Of a stretch of DNA of 64,000 nucleotides, positions 24,683 through 32,631 are shown one piece after another (positions within the stretch are counted from its first letter, which is position 1; every line of letters begins with the position of its first letter). The DNA lies in the NCBI RefSeq assembly GCF_020873875.1, contig NZ_JAHWGU010000002.1, forward strand, positions 186,001 through 250,000, written 5' to 3'. The DNA comes from Actinoplanes sp. DH11. Lineage in GTDB: Bacteria > Actinomycetota > Actinomycetes > Mycobacteriales > Micromonosporaceae. A model generated the notes under the pieces. The model did no database searches and was not told the DNA's origin. It saw only the letters and a program-made list of their open reading frames with translations. A program made the position numbers and the translations under genes.

Positions 24683-25362
24683 CAGGTTTTTTGCGACCAT
24701 TTTCTCAGCACGGAACGTTCCCGGCGCTTCCGGCGTTGCCGATCAACGTGACTCTTGCCTTCGCGATCCTCGGCGACTCCATCGCCTACGGGCAGGGCGC
24801 CGCCCGACCGGCCGACACCATCGGCAACCGTCTCGCCACCGACCTCGGCCGGCACGGCACGCCCGTCGACCTGCACATGTACGCGATCCCCGGCGCCGAC
24901 AGCCGCGGCCTCGCCGCCCAGGTGCAGCGCGCCGCGGCCGCCCGCCCCGACCTGGCGCTGATCATCATCGGCGCGAACGACCTGACCCACCTGGTACCGC
25001 CGCACCAGGCCGCCGCCCTGCTCGGCGACGCCGTACGCACCCTGCGCGCCGCCGGCACCGAAGTCGTCGTCGCCCCCGCACCGGACCTGAGCGTGGTCCC
25101 CTGGGTGCCGCCGGCGATGCGGGCGGCCGTGCAGGCCGGCAGCCGCTTCCTCCAGCAGGAACAGGCCCGCGCCGCGATCGCCGCCGGCGCCCGCGTCGCC
25201 GACATCGGCGGCAGCTCCGCCGGCCGGTTCGCCGCCGACCCGGCCCTGTTCAGCGGCGACCGCTTCCACCCGTCCAGCGCCGGCTACGCGGTCATCACCG
25301 ACGCACTCACCCCGGAGATCCGTGCAGCCGCCGAGGCAGCCCGCTCCACCCGCGCCCGCTGA
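24679..25362 (+). CDS. SGNH/GDSL-type hydrolase
   Basis: Up to 227 residues. The SGNH blocks are clear: block I FAILGDSIAYGQGA (nucleophile Ser), block III IIIGANDL, and block V SGDRFHPSSAGY (Asp-His). Family members are esterases, lipases or acyl-hydrolases. The GTG at 24679 overlaps the previous stop (GTGA). A second in-frame GTG at 24748 starts immediately before the conserved VTLAFAILGDS and fits family lengths better; the true start is uncertain between these two. No secretion signal is visible from either. It probably acts in the cytosol, with the preceding propeller-like protein as a possible partner. Confidence 0.82.
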   Translation: MTGFLRPFSQHGTFPALPALPINVTLAFAILGDSIAYGQGAARPADTIGNRLATDLGRHGTPVDLHMYAIPGADSRGLAAQVQRAAAARPDLALIIIGANDLTHLVPPHQAAALLGDAVRTLRAAGTEVVVAPAPDLSVVPWVPPAMRAAVQAGSRFLQQEQARAAIAAGARVADIGGSSAGRFAADPALFSGDRFHPSSAGYAVITDALTPEIRAAAEAARSTRAR

Positions 25363-25382
25363 CCCTTCCGGGCCCTCGTCCA

Positions 25383-25397
25383 GCGGGATCATCCCGC
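25383..25397. promoter_or_regulatory. Perfect 15-bp palindrome
   Basis: GCGGGAT-C-ATCCCGC lies between the SGNH gene and the small coiled-coil gene, 31 bp before the latter's ATG. It could be an operator; the single-base centre makes a hairpin unlikely. Confidence 0.3.
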
Positions 25398-25427
25398 ATC
25401 GCAACCGTCACGGTGCACAGTGAGTCC

Positions 25428-25790
25428 ATGGCCGAGGACTCCTACCTCGCCGGCGAAATGGCTTCATCGCTGGAGAGGCTGCGCAAGCTCAGTGACGAAC
25501 GCCAGGCCGACCTGCGCCGCTCGCCGGACGTCGTCAGCCCGCCCGACGACGCCGCGCAGCACCGCACCGAGGCCCTGGACCAGCGCGACGAAGCTGCTGA
25601 CCGGCGCGTCGAGGCCTTGGACCAGCGCGACGAAGCCGCCGACCGGCGCGACGCGACGCAGTCGCAGCGGGAGACCGAGCTCGACGACCGGCAAGCGGCC
25701 CTCGAACAGCGGGCACAACTGCTCGGCATGAGCGACCTGCTCGGCATGAACAACAGCGAAGCTGGGGCGCGCGGGGATGGGCCGGCCTGA
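25428..25790 (+). CDS. Small charged coiled-coil protein
   Basis: 120 residues from ATG 25428 (an in-frame GTG lies at 25413). It is almost entirely helical and highly charged, with a duplicated block EALDQRDEAADRR (45-bp direct repeat) and QRETELDDRQAALEQRAQLLG. No signal peptide, membrane segment or Cys. The function is unknown. It precedes the toxin/immunity locus but on the opposite strand to the Imm1 remnant. The coding call rests on codon bias and the regular heptad pattern. Confidence 0.5.
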   Translation: MAEDSYLAGEMASSLERLRKLSDERQADLRRSPDVVSPPDDAAQHRTEALDQRDEAADRRVEALDQRDEAADRRDATQSQRETELDDRQAALEQRAQLLGMSDLLGMNNSEAGARGDGPA

Positions 25791-25806
25791 TCCGGTCAGC
25801 CGGGCG

Positions 25807-26246
25807 TCAGCTGTCCGGATCCTCCTGCCATGCGGCACAGGCCGGACGTTCTCCTCCGGAGAGCAGGAACTCCCTGGCTGCCTGCCGCACGAGACCGACG
25901 GACACGTCGGAGTGCTCCGGGAACTCCATGAGCGTGCCCATGAGGCTGTAGACGCCTTGTTCGTGCCCGTCCTGCGGCCCGGCCGAATACCGCAGTCCGT
26001 CGCCGTCGCGCCACCTCATCTCGCGCCCACGTTCCGATGATTGTCCACGCCGATACACAGATCGTGGTCGGGGAATCCGTGGACCGGGTGGACGGGCCGC
26101 TGCAGGCAGATCAACTGCGCCATGTCGTTGCCGTCATTGCCGGCGAGCAGGGCAACCAGCACCTGGTCCACGTCGTGGGGTGAGGCCAGGATGACGGGGT
26201 TTTCGGCGTGCTCCGGCCGGTACCGGGCCTCAACTGTGGAATTCAT
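25807..26246 (-). pseudogene. Imm1-type immunity gene split by a frameshift
   Basis: Two overlapping frames together make a complete Imm1-like protein. The N-terminal part (26246-26016, 76 residues, MNSTVEARYRPEHAENPVI to GFPDHDLCIGVDNHRNVGAR) has ATG 26246 with GGAGAAGG 5 bases upstream. The C-terminal part (26019-25807, MRWRDGDGLRYSAG to FLLSGGERPACAAWQEDPDS) is in the -1 frame. The join is an ATGA: the stop of the first overlaps the ATG of the second. A single-base deletion explains this, so a pseudogene is the simplest view. Translational coupling to make a two-piece protein, or frameshifting, cannot be excluded. Imm1 proteins neutralise deaminase and nuclease toxins, and a toxin gene lies nearby. 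Confidence 0.6.
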
Positions 26247-26308
26247 CGTCGCCTTCTCCGAAGAAGCACGGGGCTGTCGCCCCGGGGGCGGTGCGGGATG
26301 ATGCCGGC

Positions 26309-26872
26309 ATGGAACAGCAGCGGATCGAGCTCGCACGCCAATTGCGCGCTCTGGGCATGTGGGCGTCCCTTTCCGAGGAGGAGGCCGCAGCCGCGGAACA
26401 GACCGTCGCGAACGGTGGCTATCCATTCAGCATCGACGAGCCACTGGAGGGTGTCGGATGGTTCTTCACCGACGGTGAAGCGCTGGCCGAAGGACAGATC
26501 AAATGGGTTCTGTCGACCATCGAACCGGCCCTGCGACGCCACGGCGTGGACCTCCAGGTCGAGGTGGTGCATCAACCCCGCGTCAACGACGAAGAAGGCG
26601 ACTACATCATCGCCATCAACGGCCGGCCCTGCGTCATGTGGTCGCAGGAAGACTGGCCCGCGCGGCGCGCCCGGCGCACAGCGACCGTCCGCCCCCTCGC
26701 GGTCCTCAACGACCTGCTGGCCGAGGCGGGGGCGACCGTACGGCTGTTCACCCTTTACACCGGCGCAGAAGACGGGATCAGCTGGCTGCTGGATCCGCGA
26801 ATCGTCGCGGCGGTCACCGACAGCGGCTTGTACAAGGAAAGTGACGTGCCCGCTCTGGCCCGGCACGATTGA
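26309..26872 (+). CDS. Unknown protein beside the toxin gene, possible immunity protein
   Basis: 187 residues from ATG 26309 (GTG 26291 is an alternative). The protein is acidic, soluble and mixed alpha/beta, with WFFTDGEALAEGQIKWVL, DYIIAINGRPCVMWSQEDW and VRLFTLYTGAEDGISWLLDP. I do not recognise a family. It is divergent from the Imm1 remnant (62 bp apart) and convergent with the large toxin gene, whose stop is 66 bp away across a shared terminator. Size, acidity and position suit a cytosolic immunity protein for that toxin, but this is inferred from context only. Confidence 0.6.
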   Translation: MEQQRIELARQLRALGMWASLSEEEAAAAEQTVANGGYPFSIDEPLEGVGWFFTDGEALAEGQIKWVLSTIEPALRRHGVDLQVEVVHQPRVNDEEGDYIIAINGRPCVMWSQEDWPARRARRTATVRPLAVLNDLLAEAGATVRLFTLYTGAEDGISWLLDPRIVAAVTDSGLYKESDVPALARHD

Positions 26873-26881
26873 TGTCCGGCC

Positions 26882-26928
26882 GCCCGCCGGAGCGCTGCCC
26901 CGCGACAACGGGCGCGCTCCGGGCGGGC
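26882..26928. terminator. Bidirectional terminator hairpin
   Basis: GCCCGCCGGAGCG (26882-26894) pairs with CGCTCCGGGCGGGC (26915-26928), with one bulged G. It sits centrally between the convergent stops at 26872 and 26939. Confidence 0.7.
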
Positions 26929-26938
26929 GATCAGCCCA

Positions 26939-29900
26939 TCACACCGAAATGGGATACAACGTCACCTTGATGTTCCACTGCTCCGCTTCCTTGAGCGCGT
27001 TCATGAGTTCGGGGAAGTACTCCGGCGGCATGTTCTCGGGGTAACCGATCTTCAGTTCCCAGTTCTTGACGTCGAGACGCTTGGGGTGGTCGGCCGAGTA
27101 CCATCCGTCATCGAATTTCTGACCATTGCGCAGCTCGCGGACAAGTTTCTTGGCCTGGCTCGCGAACTTCCCCGGCGTGTCGTAGCTCATCCGCCGCCAG
27201 TCGATGGTCTTGATGCTCGTCCCTGTCTTCGATGCTTCGTCCCACGCGTCGATGTAGGGGAATCGGTCCTTGAGATTTCCACCGAGAGCATCCTCGATGG
27301 TGAGGCGGTCCGCGTCGCTCCACTCCTCCGAACGGAGACCGGGCACCTCCTGGCGCGACCCGTGTCCGATGCTGCCCTTGTTGGCGACGGAGTTGTCCAG
27401 GTCGAGCCGCATCCGCTGGATCTCGTTCTTGGCCTTGAACATGCCGTCGGCGGTGAGCATGATGCCGCCGGTAGCGAGGGCGGCTCCGCCGACCATGACG
27501 CCGCAGGCGACGACACCGGCGAGAACGGTGATGCCGCCTGCGGCGCTGACCCCGATGACAGCACCGCAGGCCGCGGCCGCGCCACCGGTGCCCAGCGCCA
27601 CGCCACCGTAGATGGCCGCGGTTCCGGCGACGATCTCGATCGCGTACTCGAGGAGCGCCTCGATCTCCTCGCGGTTCTCCTCGATGAAGGTCAGGAACAC
27701 CTGTGCGTTGCTCTCGACGGTGGCGAGCAGGTCGTCGATGGCTCGCTGGAGTTCCCCGCCGCCGGGGGTGGCACCGGCAGCCTGGCTGAGCTTGAGCATC
27801 CCCTCCTTGAACTTCTGCGCGTTCACTTCCGTGGTCGCCCGTTCGGCGGCGGCCACGGCCTCGAACTCCGCGTTCTGGATGGCCACCAGGGCGCTCTCGG
27901 CCTCGGACGCGGCGTGTTCGGCGTAGTCCTCGGCTTCCTTGGCCTGTTCTTCGGCGTGGGTGGCGGCGTTGTCGGCGGTGGTGGCGTGGTCCTTGGCGCG
28001 GTTGGCGGCGGCCTGCGCCGCGTCGGCGTCGGCGGCCGCCTGGTCGGCGGCGGCCTTGGCCGCGGCCGCCTGCCGGGTGGCTTCGTTGGCGGCTGCGGTA
28101 GCGGCGCCGGCGGCGGAGGTGGCCCGGTCGGCCGCGGCGCGGGCGTTTGTTGCTTCGGTGGCGGCGGCGTTGGCGGCGCGGCCGGCGATGGCGGCGTCGG
28201 CGGCTGCCTGGTTCGCCGCGGCGCGGGCGGCCTTGGCGTCGGCCTGCGCGGCGCGGTCGGTGGCGTTGGCCTGGGCGGCGGCGGCACGGGCGGCGGCACC
28301 GTGCTGAGCGGCTTCGGCCGCGGACCGCTGCGCCGCGGCAGCGGACGTTGCCGCAGCGGCGGCGGACGCGCTGGCCTGGGCCGCCGAGGCGAAGGCCGGC
28401 CGGGTCTGGTCGCTGGCGTTCTGCGCGGCGCGGGCGGCCCGCTCCGCTTGGTCGGCGGCGTCCGCGGCCGCGGCGGTGGCCAGGGTGACCTGGGTGTCAC
28501 CGAGATCCTGGGCGCGTTCGGCGACCAGGACGGCGAACGCCGCGTCGATGTCGTGGGCGGCGAACGGTGCGGCCTGCCCGATCGCCGTGCCGGCCGGGTC
28601 AGCGATCCCGGCCGCGGTCTGCACGGTCGCGCGGGCGGCGCGGGTGGCGATCCCGGCCTGCAGCGCCGCGGTGGATGCCTCCGCCGCGGCGGCGTCGGCC
28701 TCGTCCCTGGTGCGTTGCGCGGCGAGCATCGCCTGCCCGGCCTGGGTCAGCGCGTCCTGGGTAAGTGATGCCGCAGTGCGGGCGGCCTCGGCGGCGCGGG
28801 TCTGCTGCGCGGTGGCCTGTGCGGCTGCGGCGTCGGCGCGCAGGGCGGCCGCATGGGTGGCGGCGGCTTCGGCCTGCGCGGCATCGGCGGCCTCCCCGGC
28901 CCGGGCGGCGGCCGCATGCGCGGCGTCGGCGGCGGCACGGGAGCGTCCGGCGGCGGCTTCGGCCTCGCTGGCAGCGGCGCGCGCCTTGGCGGCGGCCGCG
29001 CGGGCCTGGCGGGCCGCTGCCTGAGCCCGGGCGGCCGCGCCGTCGGCCTCGATCGCGGCCTGCCGGGCGTTGCGGGCGGCGCCGGCGGCGGCGTCGGCGG
29101 CGTCCTGAGCGCGACCGGACGCGGCGGCTGCCTCGTCGGCACGGGCCCGGGCCTGTTGCGCGGCGGCTTTGGCCTTGTCCTTCTCGGAACCGGCGGCGAG
29201 GCTGGCGACGACCGCGTCGGCGTGGCGGGCGCGGGCCTCCGCGAATTGCTGTGCCTCCGCGGCCTGCACGGCAGCGCGGGCCTTCTCGGTCGCGGTGCGG
29301 TCGCTGGCGGCGGCGGCCTGGTTGGCGCGGGTCGCGATGCCGTCCTGTTCCTGGGCCTTGCCGCTGGCGGTGGCGGCGGCGTTCTCCTCGCGCTGGGCGG
29401 CCACCCGTTTCTGCTGGGCGATCTGGGCCTGGGCGTCGGCCTCGGCCCGTTTCTGGGTGGCTACGTCGCGCTGCTGGCGGGCGGTGTCGCGGTGACGTTC
29501 GGCGATGGCGGCCTGCTGCTGGGCGATGGCGCGCTGCCGTGCGGCGGTGTCGCGTTCGCGTTCGGCGATCCGGCGTTGTTCCTCGGCGGTGTCACGTTCC
29601 CGCTCGGCGGTGGCCCGGTGCTGCTTGACCTTCTCGGCGTGCGCGATCGCCTGCGCCAGGGCGGCCTCGGCGTCGGCGCGGGACCGTTTCGCGCGGACCG
29701 CGGCGTCGGCCGCTGTCGCGGCCTGCGCCTTGGCGGCGGCGGCGATCGTGGCGGCACTGACGGCGTGCTTCTCGGCGGCGCTGCGCCACTGCGCGGCGTT
29801 GGCGCGGTGTTTCTCGGCCTTGTCGGCCGCGCCGGTGGCGGCGTCGTCGGCGACGATAGCGGTGACGGCGTGCTGTGCGGACTCCGCGGCCCGGTACGCG

Positions 29901-31057
29901 GCCTCAGCCGAGTTGCTCATCGCCTGCACCACGGTGACCCACTGGGTTCCGTACTCCAGGCCGGTGTCGATGAGCACCTGCGCCTGCACCGTGGCCTGCG
30001 CGGCAGCGACCCGCGCGTACTCCGCGAAGTCGGCGGCGTACCCGGTCTGGCGGGCCACTTCCGCGGTGACCAGCTGGAAGCCGCCCTTGGCCCCACTGGC
30101 CGTGTTGGCGGCCAGGATCTGGTACGCCTGCCGGGAGGCGTTACCGGCCGAGGTCATCGCGTTCGCGGCGTTCTGCAGCGCCCGCACCCCGTCGCCGTGC
30201 GCGACCATGATGAGCCGGCGTGCCTCGGTCGCGCGACGGGCCCGCTGCGCCAGATCGGTCAGCTCCTCCGCGGCTTTCTGCCGGGCGGCCAGATCCGCCA
30301 TGTAGGCCTCGTGCGCCTCCGCGTCCTTACGGGCGGCGACCAGGTAGCCGGTGGCAAGGAACTCGGCGACCGCGGTGTCCCCGGCGGCCAGCGCCGCGGC
30401 GGCCGCCCTCGCCACCTCGGTGCCGTTGGTGCCGGCCAGCATCTGCACGCGTTGTCGCAGCACCCGGCGGCGTTCGGCCTCGGCCGCACCGGTGGCGGCG
30501 TCCCGGGCCGCGGCCACGTCCCGGCCGTACGCCAGGAACGTCTCGCGGTCGTAGGCGGTGCCCTTGAGCGCACGCTGCACCGCGGCGTTGAACTCTGTGC
30601 CGCCGGTGCCGGCCAGCGCGGTGATCGTGGTGACGTTGCGCGCGTCCACGGCGGCACGCCGCTTCTTGGCCTGCGCCCGCGCGGCGTCCGCGCCACCACC
30701 CAGGAACGCCATGATCGCTGCCGGGGTGCCGGCGTTGAGAGCCTGCCGGGCGGCGGCCCGGACCTCTTCATCGGCATCCAGCCCGGCCATGTCCGCGACC
30801 AGGTCACGCAGCCGGTTGTCGAAGACGACGCCGTCGTCCGGCTCATCCTGCTGCTGTTCCCGCACGAACCGCTCGATCAGCGGTGTCAGGGCGGTCAGGT
30901 CCGCCGCCGGCTTTGCCGCCGGGGCGGCCTGCGCGGGAACGGACAGCCCCGCGACGGCCATCAGGGGCACGATCAGGGCGGCGAGCACACCCGACCATCG
31001 GGTACGGCCGGAGCCGCGCCCTGGCGGCCGGAGAGTGCGCGAGCGGGTGATGTTCAC
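26939..31057 (-). CDS. Giant secreted ALF-repeat/coiled-coil polymorphic toxin
   Basis: 1,372 residues from GTG 31057 (AAGGAG 5 bases upstream). Residues 1-44 form a Sec signal peptide ending AQA. Residues ~95-250 hold ALF repeats (EVRAAARQALNAGTPAAIMAFLG, NAAVQRALKGTAYDRETFLAYG, VARAAAAALAAGDTAVAEFLATG). About 390-1110 is an Ala-rich TolA-like coiled coil, including QRAIAQQQAAIAERHRDTARQ. A Gly/Ala hydrophobic segment (~1135-1200) precedes a sharply different C-terminus (~1245-1372) with DRFPYIDAWDEASKTGTSIKTIDWR, which resembles CdiA/EC869-like endonuclease toxin domains (ID.WD...SIKTID). The architecture (secretion signal, long stalk, hydrophobic pre-toxin, variable toxin tip) is that of a contact-dependent or polymorphic toxin. 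The nuclease assignment is moderate. Confidence 0.82.
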   Translation of the reverse strand: MNITRSRTLRPPGRGSGRTRWSGVLAALIVPLMAVAGLSVPAQAAPAAKPAADLTALTPLIERFVREQQQDEPDDGVVFDNRLRDLVADMAGLDADEEVRAAARQALNAGTPAAIMAFLGGGADAARAQAKKRRAAVDARNVTTITALAGTGGTEFNAAVQRALKGTAYDRETFLAYGRDVAAARDAATGAAEAERRRVLRQRVQMLAGTNGTEVARAAAAALAAGDTAVAEFLATGYLVAARKDAEAHEAYMADLAARQKAAEELTDLAQRARRATEARRLIMVAHGDGVRALQNAANAMTSAGNASRQAYQILAANTASGAKGGFQLVTAEVARQTGYAADFAEYARVAAAQATVQAQVLIDTGLEYGTQWVTVVQAMSNSAEAAYRAAESAQHAVTAIVADDAATGAADKAEKHRANAAQWRSAAEKHAVSAATIAAAAKAQAATAADAAVRAKRSRADAEAALAQAIAHAEKVKQHRATAERERDTAEEQRRIAERERDTAARQRAIAQQQAAIAERHRDTARQQRDVATQKRAEADAQAQIAQQKRVAAQREENAAATASGKAQEQDGIATRANQAAAASDRTATEKARAAVQAAEAQQFAEARARHADAVVASLAAGSEKDKAKAAAQQARARADEAAAASGRAQDAADAAAGAARNARQAAIEADGAAARAQAAARQARAAAAKARAAASEAEAAAGRSRAAADAAHAAAARAGEAADAAQAEAAATHAAALRADAAAAQATAQQTRAAEAARTAASLTQDALTQAGQAMLAAQRTRDEADAAAAEASTAALQAGIATRAARATVQTAAGIADPAGTAIGQAAPFAAHDIDAAFAVLVAERAQDLGDTQVTLATAAAADAADQAERAARAAQNASDQTRPAFASAAQASASAAAAATSAAAAQRSAAEAAQHGAAARAAAAQANATDRAAQADAKAARAAANQAAADAAIAGRAANAAATEATNARAAADRATSAAGAATAAANEATRQAAAAKAAADQAAADADAAQAAANRAKDHATTADNAATHAEEQAKEAEDYAEHAASEAESALVAIQNAEFEAVAAAERATTEVNAQKFKEGMLKLSQAAGATPGGGELQRAIDDLLATVESNAQVFLTFIEENREEIEALLEYAIEIVAGTAAIYGGVALGTGGAAAACGAVIGVSAAGGITVLAGVVACGVMVGGAALATGGIMLTADGMFKAKNEIQRMRLDLDNSVANKGSIGHGSRQEVPGLRSEEWSDADRLTIEDALGGNLKDRFPYIDAWDEASKTGTSIKTIDWRRMSYDTPGKFASQAKKLVRELRNGQKFDDGWYSADHPKRLDVKNWELKIGYPENMPPEYFPELMNALKEAEQWNIKVTLYPISV

Positions 31058-31170
31058 CGGACTCCTTCATACGCGTGGCAGGACGACGTGTGGCAGCAGG
31101 AAGTGAGGCGGGACGTCGTCAGGCAGCAGAAACCGCGGCGTGACGACGTGTGGCCGCAGCGAGGCGCGGG

Positions 31171-32274
31171 TCAGGGCCGCATGTCGAGTTCGCCGGCGAG
31201 GGCGGTGTCGTACATCTCGGTCCAGTAGGCGGCCTGCTCGGCGGCTGCGTCACCGTGCACTGTCCACTGCTGCACGTTGGTCCCGGCGGTACGCGCGATG
31301 GCATCCCAGTTCGGGTTCTCCGCGGCCTCGGCAGCGGCCGCCGCCACCCGCTGCCAGTTCTCGGCCTGCCGGTCCGCGTTCTCCGCGGCGGCATCCCAGG
31401 TGTTCATCACCGGCCGGGCCCGGTCGATGACGAGGCGCCACGCGTTCGCCGCGGTGACACGAGCCTGTTCACGCGCCTCGCCGGCAGCGGCCAGAGCGGC
31501 CCGGTGGGCAGCCTCGGCCGTGGCCCGCAGGGTCCGCACCTGCTCACGCCAGGCCATGTCCAGGTCGGCACACTGCACCTGCTGAGTGCGCAGGTCCACC
31601 GCGGCCGCCGCCGCCCAGTCGTAGGCGAAGAACTCCACCACATCGGCCTCGGTGGCTTCGGCACGCAACGCCAGCCCCGCTGCCGCCCGCACCTGCGGGC
31701 CCGGATCGGTGTCCCGCAGGAGCACCACGAACTCACGATCGGCATCCGACAACGCCGCGGCCTGCTCTCCCGCGGTCTCCCGGGCCGTGCGGTCACGCTC
31801 CTTCGCCTCGGCATACCCGGTCCGGGCGAACACCTCCAACGCCGCCGCGCCACTGGCCAGCGCGAACTGCGCGGCCGCGTGCACCTCGGGCGCGAACTCG
31901 GCGGTGTGCGTCGCCAGCACCCGGCGCGCGAAGTCGGCGTTACGCGCTGCCAGCTGCTCCGAGCGGCTGATCGCGTACGGCAGACCCGACTTCAGGAACC
32001 GCGCCACCAGCGCGTCCACCTGATCCGGCTTACCGGCCAACGCGTTCCACGCCGCCGTGCGCACCAGCGACCGATGGTCGTACTTGGCCAGGTAGTAGAC
32101 GTAAAGACGGTCCACCGCCGCCTGGTCGAACACCGCCGCCCGCACCACGGCCGGCGCGCGCACCGCCGCCTGCGCCGGTGCGACAGCCCCGGCGAGCACG
32201 CCCGGCGCCAGCACCAGGGCAGCTGCCATCATCGCTGCGGACCGAGTCCGCACACGCGTATTCAATTTGCACAT
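31171..32274 (-). CDS. Secreted ALF-repeat protein
   Basis: 367 residues from ATG 32274 (GGGGG just upstream). A signal peptide (residues 1-36, RTRSAAMMAAALVLAPGVLAG, ending AQA) is followed by ALF-type repeats: SLVRTAAWNALAGKPDQVDALVARFLKSG, PEVHAAAQFALASGAAALEVFARTGY and PQVRAAAGLALRAEATEADVVEFF. The C-terminal third is an Ala-rich helical stalk rich in Trp and Asn (AENADRQAENWQRVAAAAAEAAENPNW) with one Cys. No toxin domain is present. It lies 113 bp upstream of the giant toxin on the same strand and shares the repeat family, so it may be a partner, a chaperone or a truncated paralogue. The gap 31058-31170 contains imperfect GACGACGTGTGGCAGCAG repeats. Confidence 0.8.
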   Translation of the reverse strand: MCKLNTRVRTRSAAMMAAALVLAPGVLAGAVAPAQAAVRAPAVVRAAVFDQAAVDRLYVYYLAKYDHRSLVRTAAWNALAGKPDQVDALVARFLKSGLPYAISRSEQLAARNADFARRVLATHTAEFAPEVHAAAQFALASGAAALEVFARTGYAEAKERDRTARETAGEQAAALSDADREFVVLLRDTDPGPQVRAAAGLALRAEATEADVVEFFAYDWAAAAAVDLRTQQVQCADLDMAWREQVRTLRATAEAAHRAALAAAGEAREQARVTAANAWRLVIDRARPVMNTWDAAAENADRQAENWQRVAAAAAEAAENPNWDAIARTAGTNVQQWTVHGDAAAEQAAYWTEMYDTALAGELDMRP

Positions 32275-32631
32275 CCCCCGTTTCAGTGCAACTGCTATTC
32301 GCCGGTTTCGTCGACACGATTTTCTTGAGCGCAGGTACACAAAAGCGCGCTCATCGATCCACGTCATCCGAAGCCGCAAGGTTTCTAGCACGCTGCCCGC
32401 GCCCGCCACCACCCCGCTCGAAAAGGGCTGGGACCGCAATTTGAAATCGAAGCGAACCTCTGGGGAACTGACGCTCAGATCTTGACGCCCCTGTATTCGC
32501 GTGGTTACGGTTCGTCGGCCCGCGCCAGGACGCGGCGACATCCGGCAGCAGTACCGCCGCGCTGCCTCGCGCCCGGCCACCGGCGTTTCGGCACACCTTC
32601 ACTGACAACGGGGAATGCATTGAACACAGCC
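32275..32631. other. Divergent promoter region of the ALF genes
   Basis: This 357-bp gap between two divergent secreted-protein genes has locally lower GC (about 32275-32470, with AATTTGAAATCG and ATTTTCTTGAG), unlike the surrounding sequence. It presumably holds both promoters. Starts in frame with the lectin gene (32482) lack a ribosome site. No clear operator or RNA element is seen. Confidence 0.5.

Noticed and set aside
31058..31170. Attachment site or CRISPR-like repeats (GACGACGTGTGGCAGCAG)
   Set aside because: Only three imperfect short copies; no integrase or tRNA nearby.
27086..31228. Long plus-strand frames (e.g. 27086-28768, 28853-31228) opposite the toxin gene
   Set aside because: Gly/Arg/Val-rich shadows of the Ala-rich stalk; no start signals or domains.
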